From Acidobacteriota bacterium (GTDB lineage: Bacteria; Acidobacteriota; Blastocatellia; Chloracidobacteriales; Chloracidobacteriaceae): DNA of 64,000 nucleotides. The stretch covers positions 35,221 to 99,220 of the forward strand of contig JACQXX010000060.1 in assembly GCA_016208495.1 (NCBI GenBank), in the 5' to 3' direction. The translations under genes and the position numbers were made by a program. Below are positions 25,914 to 33,167 of this stretch, in pieces; the stretch's first letter is position 1, and each line of letters starts with the position of its first letter. Below the pieces are notes generated by a model, which was not told the DNA's origin, ran no database searches, and saw only the letters and a list, made by a program, of their open reading frames with translations.

Positions 25914-26612
25914 CTAACTGATTGGGATTGCAACCCCGTTGACGCCAGTCATGGCCGGGCTGCAGAGGGTAAGGATGGTTTGGGCAATCGTTTCGGGTTT
26001 GGTCCAGGCAGCGAAATTGGCATCCGGCATAGCGGTGCGGTTCGCCGGAGTATCAATCGTTCCAGGCAAAACCACATTCGCATTGATTCCAACTGGGCCA
26101 AGTTCCAGAGCCAAAGCCTGAGTCAGGGCAACCAAAGCGGCTTTCGAAGCAGCATACACGCCTATTCCTGGGGCAACCTGGACGGCACTCCGCGAGGCAA
26201 CCGTGACAATGTGGCCTGATTTCTGGGGTTGCATCATGGCGGCACTCGCCCGCACAATCAAAAAGGCCGACTTGAAGTTCATCACCACCATTTTGTCAAA
26301 GGTTTCAAGTGAAGTTTCAGCAATTGGCGGCCCGCCAGCGAAGCCTCCAACAAGATGAACAGCGTTATCCAGCCGCTGAAAATCACGCTCAATCGTTGAA
26401 AACAGTTCTTTGACAGAGGGTTCATCCGTCACATCGGCAGGGATCAGAGTGAGGTCAACGGATTGACCTTGAGTGAGTTGGAGCAATTCATCGCGGCCAC
26501 GCTCAGAACTCCAGGTCACAATCACACGGTCTCCGCGCTGCAAAAAAGCCTGAGTGACTGCCTGACCAAGTCCACCGGTGCCACCAGTGATCAACGTGAT
26601 GGTTCGATCCAT
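25914..26612 (-). CDS. Short-chain dehydrogenase/reductase
   Basis: A 232-residue classical SDR. The nucleotide-binding motif is TGGTGGLG (residues 9-16), with a basic Arg after the second strand (SSERGRDE) that suggests NADP(H). The catalytic tetrad is supported by Ser in VASRSA and YAASK near residue 155. VLPGTIDTPANR follows. The substrate is unknown; the family includes 3-oxoacyl-ACP reductase-like enzymes. GAGG lies seven bases before the ATG. tatA is next upstream on the same strand, separated by a likely terminator. Confidence 0.88.
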   Translation of the reverse strand: MDRTITLITGGTGGLGQAVTQAFLQRGDRVIVTWSSERGRDELLQLTQGQSVDLTLIPADVTDEPSVKELFSTIERDFQRLDNAVHLVGGFAGGPPIAETSLETFDKMVVMNFKSAFLIVRASAAMMQPQKSGHIVTVASRSAVQVAPGIGVYAASKAALVALTQALALELGPVGINANVVLPGTIDTPANRTAMPDANFAAWTKPETIAQTILTLCSPAMTGVNGVAIPIS

Positions 26613-26640
26613 AATTTCCTCATTCTGGGAAAAAGAAGAA

Positions 26641-26674
26641 AGGACTTTACACCGCCACTGGCAGGTAAAGTCCT
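26641..26674 (-). terminator. Likely intrinsic terminator between tatA and the SDR gene
   Basis: AGGACTTTAC and GTAAAGTCCT form a perfect 10-bp stem with a 14-base loop. On the minus strand the stem is followed by TTCTTCTTTTT. It lies about 190 bases past the tatA stop. Confidence 0.6.
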
Positions 26675-26861
26675 GATAATGAAAAAAATCAGCGAATCAA
26701 TCGAGGGAAGATAGCAATCAACTGAGCGAGGGATGAAAACGATTGTAGATAATTACACGAGAGCCACGCTTCATTGAGAACGTGTTTTGCTCACGGCTCT
26801 GCCAGCCACAAACACACGAATTTGAAAGGCAGTGTGAGCACTGAACTTATTGTCGGAAATG

Positions 26862-27050
26862 CTACTTGGCTTCGGGTTTGGGCGCCCCGCCCTGGGCATC
26901 TTTTTCGGGGTCATCATTGAGCGCTTTTTTGAAATTGCGAATTCCGGAACCAATTCCGGACGCCAGATCAGGGATTTTCTTTGCGCCAAACAAGATCACC
27001 ACAATCGCCAAAATCAGCAGCAATTCAGTCGTTCCAAGAGAACCAAACAT
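26862..27050 (-). CDS. tatA: Twin-arginine translocase TatA/E subunit
   Basis: Pore-forming subunit of the Tat pathway, which exports folded proteins. The 62 residues show the standard layout: short N-terminus, one membrane helix ([22 protein letters not shown]), then the amphipathic helix [15 protein letters not shown] with the FxxALND-type motif, and an acidic Pro/Lys-rich tail. A strong AAAAGGAG precedes the ATG. tatB and tatC are not adjacent, so the system is dispersed or uses a single TatA/E with TatC elsewhere. Confidence 0.95.
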   Translation of the reverse strand: MFGSLGTTELLLILAIVVILFGAKKIPDLASGIGSGIRNFKKALNDDPEKDAQGGAPKPEAK

Positions 27051-27235
27051 ATAAAACTCCTTTTGTTAATCGGGAAAAACGATTCTAGTCTGAGGGATAG
27101 GGAGTGTCAATTCAGACTGTTGTGGGGTGTTCCTCGAAAATCCCACTGGTTTCTCAAATAATCCGGTTCCAACCAGTTTACTGAGCGAAAAGAATTTTGA
27201 GTGTGTTGAGGGTACGGCTACATTGGAGACTGAAG

Positions 27236-27652
27236 ATGCCCCAAAAGACGGTAAAAATTACAGATCACGTCTATCAACTTATCCTTCAACTGGCCCTTCG
27301 TGAATATCCACGCGAATGTTGTGCCCTGCTCGGGGGCATATCAGGGCTGTTTTCGAGCTGGTATCCGCTCCAGAACATCGCTGACTGTCCAGAGCGTCAG
27401 TACGCCGCCCCACCCGAAGCGTTATTTCAGGCCATGCGTCAAATGCGGGAACGCAACGAGACCGAACTGGGGATTTTTCACTCGCATCCATCATCGGCAG
27501 CCTATCCTTCGCAAACAGATATTGAACTCGCCTTTTATCCTGACGCAACTTACTTTATTCTAGCGGTTCACCCTTCCCCATTACTGCGCGCCTTTCATAT
27601 CGTGCACGAATGTGTTGAACCTATCGAAATCCAAATCCGTGCCGCTCCTTGA
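27236..27652 (+). CDS. JAMM/MPN+ metalloprotease (M67 family)
   Basis: A compact 138-residue zinc isopeptidase-like domain. The catalytic set is complete: Glu27 in PRECCALLGG and the JAMM motif HxHx7SxxD with His82, His84, Ser92 and Asp95 (HSHPSSAAYPSQTD). Bacterial stand-alone members often act on sulfur-carrier (ThiS/MoaD-like) or ubiquitin-like partners, but no such gene is nearby. I use the ATG at 27236; an in-frame TTG at 27197 would add 13 basic residues with no homology value. Confidence 0.9.
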   Translation: MPQKTVKITDHVYQLILQLALREYPRECCALLGGISGLFSSWYPLQNIADCPERQYAAPPEALFQAMRQMRERNETELGIFHSHPSSAAYPSQTDIELAFYPDATYFILAVHPSPLLRAFHIVHECVEPIEIQIRAAP

Positions 27653-27727
27653 TTTGGTCCATGCGGTTCACGCCCACAGGGTCGAGAATTCTATTCAATC
27701 ACAAAAATAAGCGAAGGAAACCCACCT

Positions 27728-28561
27728 ATGACCACTCTGTATGAGAAGGCCCTGGAGGCCGCCCAGTTTTTGTCCCTGCAAGTTGATCGAACACCTGATG
27801 CACTTGTCATTTTAGGTTCTGGCTTAGGAATTTTTGCCGATGCCCTCGAAGGCGCGAAACACGTTGCGTACCATGCAGTTCCACACTTTCCGGTTTCAAC
27901 GGTTGAAGGCCACCGTGGTCAGTTTGCGATTGGATATTGTGGTGATGCCTTGTTACTGGTGATGCAGGGTCGCTTTCACTACTATGAAGGCTATGACCTG
28001 GATTTGGTGACGTTGCCAATTCGGGTCGCCAAACTGATGGGCATTCAGCGGATGGTCGTCACCAACTCGGCTGGTGGATTAAACGCCGATTTTCAACCCG
28101 GCGATTTGATGCTCATCGAAGACCATATCAACGGCCTGGGTGCCAACCCGTTGCGCGGGCACAACGATTCCCGGTTTGGTCATCGCTTTCCGGATATGAC
28201 CAATGCCTATGACCCGCTGTATCGAAAAATTGCCACTGAAGAATCAGAAAAAATGGGGATGCGGCTTCAAAGCGGGGTCTATATTGCTCTCAGCGGACCG
28301 TGTTTTGAAACTCCGGCGGAAATCCGCATGTTTCAACGACTTGGCGTAGATGCTGCTGGGATGTCAACGGTGCCGGAAGTCATTGTTGCCCGGCATATGG
28401 GAATGCGGGTGCTGGGAATGTCGTGTATTTCCAATCTGGCGGCGGGAACCACCGGGGAACCACTCAATCACGAGGAAGTCCTTGAAACCGGTCTGCTGGT
28501 CAGCAAGAAGTTTACTGAATTGTTGCAGCGAACCATCCCCCGGCTTTGTCAGGAAGGATAG
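27728..28561 (+). CDS. Purine nucleoside phosphorylase (trimeric type)
   Basis: Phosphorolyses purine nucleosides to free base and ribose 1-phosphate in purine salvage. The 277-residue sequence has the phosphate-site GSGLG, GRFHYYEG, the family signature region VTNSAGGLNADFQPGDLMLIEDHIN, FETPAEIR (base-binding Glu) and SCISNLAAG, whose Asn indicates 6-oxopurine specificity. These correspond to the PunA/human PNP group, not hexameric DeoD. AAGGA precedes the ATG. Its stop codon runs into the GAATGAA repeat. Confidence 0.95.
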   Translation: MTTLYEKALEAAQFLSLQVDRTPDALVILGSGLGIFADALEGAKHVAYHAVPHFPVSTVEGHRGQFAIGYCGDALLLVMQGRFHYYEGYDLDLVTLPIRVAKLMGIQRMVVTNSAGGLNADFQPGDLMLIEDHINGLGANPLRGHNDSRFGHRFPDMTNAYDPLYRKIATEESEKMGMRLQSGVYIALSGPCFETPAEIRMFQRLGVDAAGMSTVPEVIVARHMGMRVLGMSCISNLAAGTTGEPLNHEEVLETGLLVSKKFTELLQRTIPRLCQEG

Positions 28562-28672
28562 AATGAAGAATGTGGTTAGTGGTTAGTGGTTAGTTCTTGG
28601 TTCTTCTTCTAAAGCATTGATTTCTAACCACTAGCAACTAACCACTTTTTTCATTCTTCATTCTTCATTTGT
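28560..28672. repeat. GAATGAA-TTAGTGG-core-CTAACCA-CATTCTT composite
   Basis: GAATGAAGAATG begins directly after the phosphorylase stop. TTAGTGG and TTGGTTC units, the core TTCTAAAGCATTGATTTC, CTAACCA/CTAGCAA units, and CATTCTT units ending near the convergent gene follow. The outer and inner arms are complementary. Confidence 0.88.
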
Positions 28673-28676
28673 TTTT

Positions 28677-29480
28677 TCAGGCAACTGATTTTTCGCCATT
28701 TTCACACCCGGCAGGATCAGGTTCATCAGTTTCGAACTGGTACCGTCCACGCGCATCGCGATAGCGAATCACCAACAAATCACTAAAAGCTTTGGCCCCG
28801 CGCAAGAGGCTGACCTTTGAGCCATCAACGTCGTTCCAAATGACTGGAATTTCACAGAGTCTTGCCCGGCGTTTATTGGCCAGATACAAAACTTCAACAT
28901 CAAACCCAAACCCGAAAATTTGTTGCTGTTCAAAGACCGGGCGGAGCAATTGCCGTCGGAACGCCTTGAACCCGCACTGGGTATCAGCAAACGGAAGTCC
29001 AACCAGTTGTTGCATGACCAGATTAAAGGTTCGCCCGGCAGTTTCCCGCAGCCACGGTTGATGACGTCCAACCAGTGACCCGGGCAATGCCCGCGAGCCA
29101 AACGTCACGTCATACTGGCCATCGGCAATCGGCTGAATCAGTTTCGGTGTTTCAGAAATGGGGGTTGACAGATCGGCATCAGAAAAGAGCACAATCTCGC
29201 CCTGAGCCTTCAAAAAACCGTGACGGACCGTGAAGCCTTTTCCACGATTGCCACCAGGGTTGGTCACAAGCTGTAAGGTCAGGTTGGATTGTTCAAAGAC
29301 GGGGATGAAATCACGCACAATCTGCGCCGTTTCATCAAGAGACCCATCATCAACGACAATCACTTCACTCACAAAGGGCTGAACCTGTAAATACTCAGCC
29401 ACGGTGTGCAAGGTCTGCCCAATCCGGCAGGCTTCGTTGTAGGCTGGGATCACTAAACTCAAAAGCGGCGAAAACGACAT
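28677..29480 (-). CDS. Family 2 glycosyltransferase, dolichyl-phosphate-glucose synthase-like
   Basis: A GT-A enzyme that probably transfers a hexose from a nucleotide sugar to a lipid phosphate carrier. Motifs are LSLVIPAYNEACRI, VIVVDDGSLDETAQIV, GKGFTVRHGFLKAQGEIVLFSDADLSTP (metal-binding DAD) and DTQCGFKAFRR. These match the ALG5/DPG-synthase branch. It lacks C-terminal membrane helices. ATG 29480 is chosen because upstream residues do not fit the family. It converges with the phosphorylase gene, separated by a heptamer hairpin. Confidence 0.9.
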   Translation of the reverse strand: MSFSPLLSLVIPAYNEACRIGQTLHTVAEYLQVQPFVSEVIVVDDGSLDETAQIVRDFIPVFEQSNLTLQLVTNPGGNRGKGFTVRHGFLKAQGEIVLFSDADLSTPISETPKLIQPIADGQYDVTFGSRALPGSLVGRHQPWLRETAGRTFNLVMQQLVGLPFADTQCGFKAFRRQLLRPVFEQQQIFGFGFDVEVLYLANKRRARLCEIPVIWNDVDGSKVSLLRGAKAFSDLLVIRYRDARGRYQFETDEPDPAGCENGEKSVA

Positions 29481-29564
29481 AGTACGGAAAATCAATTCAG
29501 GGAAAAGCAAAAACAATTTCTGGGAGCACCAGCCAGAGACAAGTGCTCCCAGAGTGAATGAGTT

Positions 29565-29697
29565 GAACTTTTTGGTTCTTGGTTCTTGGTTCTTCTTCGA
29601 ACGTATTGATTTCTAACCACTAACCACTAACCACTCTTTGGTTCTTAGTTCTTGGTTCTTGGTTCTTGGTTCTTGGAAGGTATTGGTCCCTCAGCCC
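29565..29697. repeat. TTGGTTC-core-CTAACCA composite, double
   Basis: TTGGTTC units, the core CTTCGAACGTATTGATTTC, three CTAACCA units and then a second TTGGTTC run (29638-29675) ending in a GGTATTGGTCC variant and CAGCCCC units. It lies between two minus-strand genes. Confidence 0.85.
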
Positions 29698-29710
29698 CAA
29701 GCCCCAGGTT

Positions 29711-30766
29711 CTAAGCAATGGTCACATCCTTGGACAGATACACATCCTGGATGGCGTTGAGCAGGCTCACACCTTCAGCCATTGGCCGTTGGAAGGCTTT
29801 CCGGCCCGAGATCAACCCGGTGCCGCCAGCTCGTTTGTTGATGATTGCGGTGCGAACCGCTTCGGCCTTATCACTGGCGCCTGACGAAGCACCACCCGAG
29901 TTGATCAGCCCGGAGCGTCCGGCATAGCAGTTCAACAACTGATAGCGGGTTAAATCAATTGGATGATCAGTGGTCAGATCAGAATAGACCTTCTTGTGCG
30001 TTTTTCCGAACTTCAAAGCATTATATCCGCCGTTGTTTTCGGGCAGTTTCTGTTTGATGATATCGGCTTCGATGGTCACGCCCAAATGGTTGGCCTGTCC
30101 GGTCAAATCGGCTGAAACGTGGTAATCAGTGTCAGCGGTCTTAAACGCGTTGTTTCGGGTATAGCACCACAAAATGGTGGCCATGCCGAGTTCATGGGCC
30201 CGATAGAAGGCTTCGGAGACTTCCTGAATCTGGCGAGTTGATTCGGCTGAACCAAAGTAGATGGTTGCCCCAACCGCAACCGCGCCCATATCCCATGCCT
30301 GTTCAACCTGGCCATACATCACCTGGTCAAAGCGGTTTGGATAAGACAGCATTTCATTGTGGTTCAATTTCACGATAAATGGAATCCGGTGCGCGTATTG
30401 GCGAGACACGGAGCCCAAAACACCAAAAGTTGAAGCCACGGCGTTACAGCCGCCTTCAATCGCCAGTTTGACGATGTTGCCACCATCAAAATAAATCGGG
30501 TTTGGTGCAAATGAAGCGGCGGCGCTGTGCTCAATTCCCTGATCCACTGGCAGGATCGAAACATACCCCGTGCCAGCCAGTCGTCCAGTTGAGAAAATTT
30601 GCTGCAGGCTTCGCAAAACCTGCGGGTTGCGATCAGTTTGGATCCAAACCCGTTCGATAAAATCCGGTCCGGGCAAGTGCAGTGTTTCTTTTGGAACAGC
30701 GGTGGCTTTATACTCAAGCAACTGTGAGGCTTCGTCGCCCAGTAACTTCTCGATTTCCTGAATCAT
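29711..30766 (-). CDS. fbaB: Class I fructose-bisphosphate aldolase
   Basis: Schiff-base aldolase of the FbaB/DhnA family, which splits fructose 1,6-bisphosphate in glycolysis and gluconeogenesis. The 351-residue protein contains [54 protein letters not shown] and [15 protein letters not shown], all typical of the bacterial/archaeal class I enzyme. A GAGAGGG site sits about nine bases before the ATG. A sigma-70-like promoter lies about 110 bases upstream. The neighbours are not glycolytic genes. Confidence 0.94.
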   Translation of the reverse strand: MIQEIEKLLGDEASQLLEYKATAVPKETLHLPGPDFIERVWIQTDRNPQVLRSLQQIFSTGRLAGTGYVSILPVDQGIEHSAAASFAPNPIYFDGGNIVKLAIEGGCNAVASTFGVLGSVSRQYAHRIPFIVKLNHNEMLSYPNRFDQVMYGQVEQAWDMGAVAVGATIYFGSAESTRQIQEVSEAFYRAHELGMATILWCYTRNNAFKTADTDYHVSADLTGQANHLGVTIEADIIKQKLPENNGGYNALKFGKTHKKVYSDLTTDHPIDLTRYQLLNCYAGRSGLINSGGASSGASDKAEAVRTAIINKRAGGTGLISGRKAFQRPMAEGVSLLNAIQDVYLSKDVTIA

Positions 30767-31236
30767 TGGAATACCCTCTCTAGCAACTATGTTGAAATTC
30801 TCCCCAGGACCAGGTGGTGGTCCCAGCCTCAGTATGTGAGGTTAAGGTTGTGGATGGTTCTGATGAAAGAGGCCCGCGCATCATATAAGGGAAACGGCTC
30901 TCGGTAAAGCATCTTGTGCTTTGCGACTGTGCCAGGAAGCGGGCCACTCACCCGATGAGTTTCATCCAAAATATATGGGTTGAAATACAAGACACCCAGC
31001 GGTGTAAGGGGCTGTAAATATTTCGGTTATAGCCTGGCAAAGATGAATTGCCAGTGCAGCCTGTAGTTTGCGATAGCTCCTTAATCCACACGTTTCTGTT
31101 TTTCATCCAATAAATATCTTTTATCCCTGGCTGTGGTTGACTTGCAAAATCAGGTGACACCGATTATCAAACTTAACCCACACTTTCTGAATAAGTTGGT
31201 GGGAATCACGTATCAAGAATAAGTGAGTAGAACGAA
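30767..31236. other. Divergent regulatory gap
   Basis: 470 bases between fbaB (minus) and the ATP-grasp-like gene (plus), free of heptamer arrays. It holds the fbaB promoter, a GGCCCGC/GCGGGCC inverted pair (30871-30877 and 30939-30945) and an AAAGCA/TGCTTT hairpin at 30906-30922. No known riboswitch class is matched with confidence. A 70-codon minus-strand frame looks fortuitous. Confidence 0.4.
30880..30908 (-). promoter_or_regulatory. Candidate sigma-70 promoter of fbaB
   Basis: On the minus strand TTTACC (30908-30903) is followed after exactly 17 bases by TATGAT (30885-30880). It lies between the two halves of the GGCCCGC/GCGGGCC inverted repeat. Confidence 0.55.
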
Positions 31237-32022
31237 ATGACTCAACCCGGCGTGTGTATTGTTGGCCTCGATGAAGTCGAGCACGAAGAAATCAGATCAG
31301 GCGCGTTTGTGCGGTTGATCGGCCACGAGTTGCTGCCAAAAATTCAAGTGGTGGATGGTCAACTCCTGGTTGAATCAAAGCGTGGTCCGTGGTTTGTACC
31401 AGTGGATAAAGTGCTCTTCCACGGGATTTTCGAAGACGACCTGGAATTTATTGCCGCCCTGGCCCTTTGGGGCGGCCCCTGTTTGCCCAACGCCCGGGCG
31501 ATGATGGATTGTCGGCTGCGAATCCCCTGCCTGGTACGCGCCCTGGAATTTACGCGCTTTGGGGCGCCGAAACGATCATACTCCGGTCCAAATGCCGGGT
31601 TTATCTCTGAGATTGAACGGGTGGCAAAATGGGGAAACTGGCATTGCGGTGAAAACAAGGAGCGATTCACCGGCGACTGGAAAAGCGATCAGGCGTGCCT
31701 GATCGAACCATTTCTGACTGGTTCTGCGGTGCGGGTGGTCTTCATTGGCGATCAATACTGGCAAATCAAACTTGAAGGTGACTCCTGGTTAAAATCCATT
31801 CACGCGCCAAATGCGGCATTTATGGAACCTGATTCCGAACTGGTCGAAGATACCGACCGGGTCCGTAAAGGATTTGGACTCGAAATCGTGGCCAATGATT
31901 ATATTGTGACACCGGAAGGCAACCGCCATCTGCTCGAAGTCAATCACATCCCGAATGTCACCCGCTTCCCCGAGCTTTGGAAAGCCTATCGTGATTTTGC
32001 CGTTCGGTGGATCAATCAATAA
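31237..32022 (+). CDS. ATP-grasp-like protein, function unknown
   Basis: A 261-residue soluble protein. The second half carries the pattern of an ATP-grasp C-terminal lobe: LIEPFLTGSAVRVVFIGDQYWQIKL, then VRKGFGLEIVANDYIV, then RHLLEVNHIPNVTRFPEL. The EVN near the end corresponds to the metal-binding Glu/Asn pair. The N-terminal part (residues 1-110) has RLIGHELLPKIQVVDG and FHGIFEDDLEFIAALALWGG and would be the pre-ATP-grasp domain. The ATP-binding Lys residues are hard to place, so activity is uncertain. Possible relatives are RimK- or glutathione synthetase-like ligases. It stands alone. Confidence 0.6.
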   Translation: MTQPGVCIVGLDEVEHEEIRSGAFVRLIGHELLPKIQVVDGQLLVESKRGPWFVPVDKVLFHGIFEDDLEFIAALALWGGPCLPNARAMMDCRLRIPCLVRALEFTRFGAPKRSYSGPNAGFISEIERVAKWGNWHCGENKERFTGDWKSDQACLIEPFLTGSAVRVVFIGDQYWQIKLEGDSWLKSIHAPNAAFMEPDSELVEDTDRVRKGFGLEIVANDYIVTPEGNRHLLEVNHIPNVTRFPELWKAYRDFAVRWINQ

Positions 32023-32024
32023 AG

Positions 32025-32140
32025 CCGGGTTCAGGGTTCAGGAAAAAGACAAAAAGGACCAAAAGGACCAAAAGGACATAAATTCGAAAACCCCGAACCC
32101 GGAACCCCGAACCCCGAACCCGGAACCCCGAACCCCATTC
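32025..32140. repeat. GGGTTCA - AAAAGGAC - GAACCCC heptamer composite
   Basis: GGGTTCA units (32029-32042), three AAAAGGACC units, ATAAATTCGAAAA and about seven GAACCCC/GAACCCG units. Same layout as 20451-20553. Confidence 0.85.
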
Positions 32141-32155
32141 TTCTAAGTGAGATTT

Positions 32156-33076
32156 ATGAAAATTATTACCTGCTGCTTCTGGCTGATGATCATCAGTTTG
32201 GCGTTCACGTTTCCGGTTTCGGCACAGACGGTCACCTGGGATGATCTGATGCAATCTGGCAATCAAGCCCTGACTCAAAATCGCCCGGCTGAAGCTGAAC
32301 AATCGTTTCGCGATGCGCTCAAGCTGATCGAAAAATCCGGCGAGAAAGACCCGCGAAAACCTGTGACCCTGATCAAACTGGCTGCCGTCTGTGACCTGCA
32401 ATCCAAACGAGACGAGGCTGAAACTCTTGCCAGTGAGTCAATTTTGGTTCTTGAGAAGTTGTCATTTTCATCAAAGGTAACCGATGGGGTTAACTTTAGT
32501 GCTGCGTTAAATACCACAACTGAGCTTTATGAGTTGGCGGCTGGTTTGTTTGCATCTCATCAAAAATACCCACAGGCTGAAACCCTCTATCAAAAAAAGA
32601 TCAAATTTTGTGAGAAAGTTCTTGCCCTCACCAAAGAGCAACCAACAAGCAATGACGACTTCCTTCGATTCCTGGTTTTGGCCACATCGGGTATTCACGA
32701 AAAGTTGACAGCGACTTATGACAAACTGGCAAATTTATACTTTGCTCAAAAAAAATATGACCAGGCTGAAAAAATGCTCAACCAATCACTCAAAGAAAAA
32801 AAGGTAGTTTATAAAGATGATTCACCGATTGTTGCTTCAGCGCTGGCTAATCTGGCGAGCCTTTTTGCAGCTCAAGGGAAATATGAGAAGGCCGAACCAC
32901 TTTATAAACAGGCTCTTTCCATTTTTGAACAGAGCCAAGCCCTGGGGCGGCCAGAAGTAGCATCCATTCTCGGAAATTATATTCTTTTGCTGAAAAAGAC
33001 TGGGCGGGAGGCCGAGGTAAAAGGTCTGGTTGAGCACCTGAAAGCTCAAGCCAATCAAACACAACCGGTGAAGTAG
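32156..33076 (+). CDS. Exported TPR protein
   Basis: A 306-residue periplasmic tetratricopeptide-repeat protein. The signal peptide is MKIITCCFWLMIISLAFTFPVSA. Kinesin-light-chain-type TPRs follow: NRPAEAEQSFRDALKLIEKSG, KYPQAETLYQKKIKFCEKVL, KYDQAEKMLNQSLKEKKVVY and KYEKAEPLYKQALSIFEQSQ. These are protein-interaction modules; the partner is unknown. I use the ATG at 32156; a GTG three codons earlier is possible. It converges on the giant SBBP gene. Confidence 0.85.
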   Translation: MKIITCCFWLMIISLAFTFPVSAQTVTWDDLMQSGNQALTQNRPAEAEQSFRDALKLIEKSGEKDPRKPVTLIKLAAVCDLQSKRDEAETLASESILVLEKLSFSSKVTDGVNFSAALNTTTELYELAAGLFASHQKYPQAETLYQKKIKFCEKVLALTKEQPTSNDDFLRFLVLATSGIHEKLTATYDKLANLYFAQKKYDQAEKMLNQSLKEKKVVYKDDSPIVASALANLASLFAAQGKYEKAEPLYKQALSIFEQSQALGRPEVASILGNYILLLKKTGREAEVKGLVEHLKAQANQTQPVK

Positions 33077-33078
33077 CA

Positions 33079-33165
33079 AGTCGCAAGTCGTCAATCCAGT
33101 AAAGCGAGGAGTGGTAGTCAATTTTTCTGACTCCTCGCTCCTCGCCACTCGCTGCTCACTTCTCC
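33079..33165. terminator. Heptamer-derived hairpin between convergent genes
   Basis: AGCGAGGAGT (33103-33112) pairs exactly with ACTCCTCGCT (33130-33139). The flanks are period-7 runs: AGCAAGT/CGCAAGT on the left, and units ending in CTC (GCTCCTC, GCCACTC, GCTGCTC, ACTTCTC) on the right. It lies between two stop codons. Confidence 0.65.
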
Positions 33166-33167
33166 AT

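Noticed and set aside
30871..30950. Cobalamin-type riboswitch
   Set aside because: AGGGAA and GCGACTGT-like pieces are present, but their order and the required paired regions do not match, and the promoter on the other strand explains part of the sequence.
30948..31160. 70-codon minus-strand frame in the fbaB gap
   Set aside because: Low-complexity mix of Trp, Ser and His without homology cues or ribosome site; probably fortuitous.
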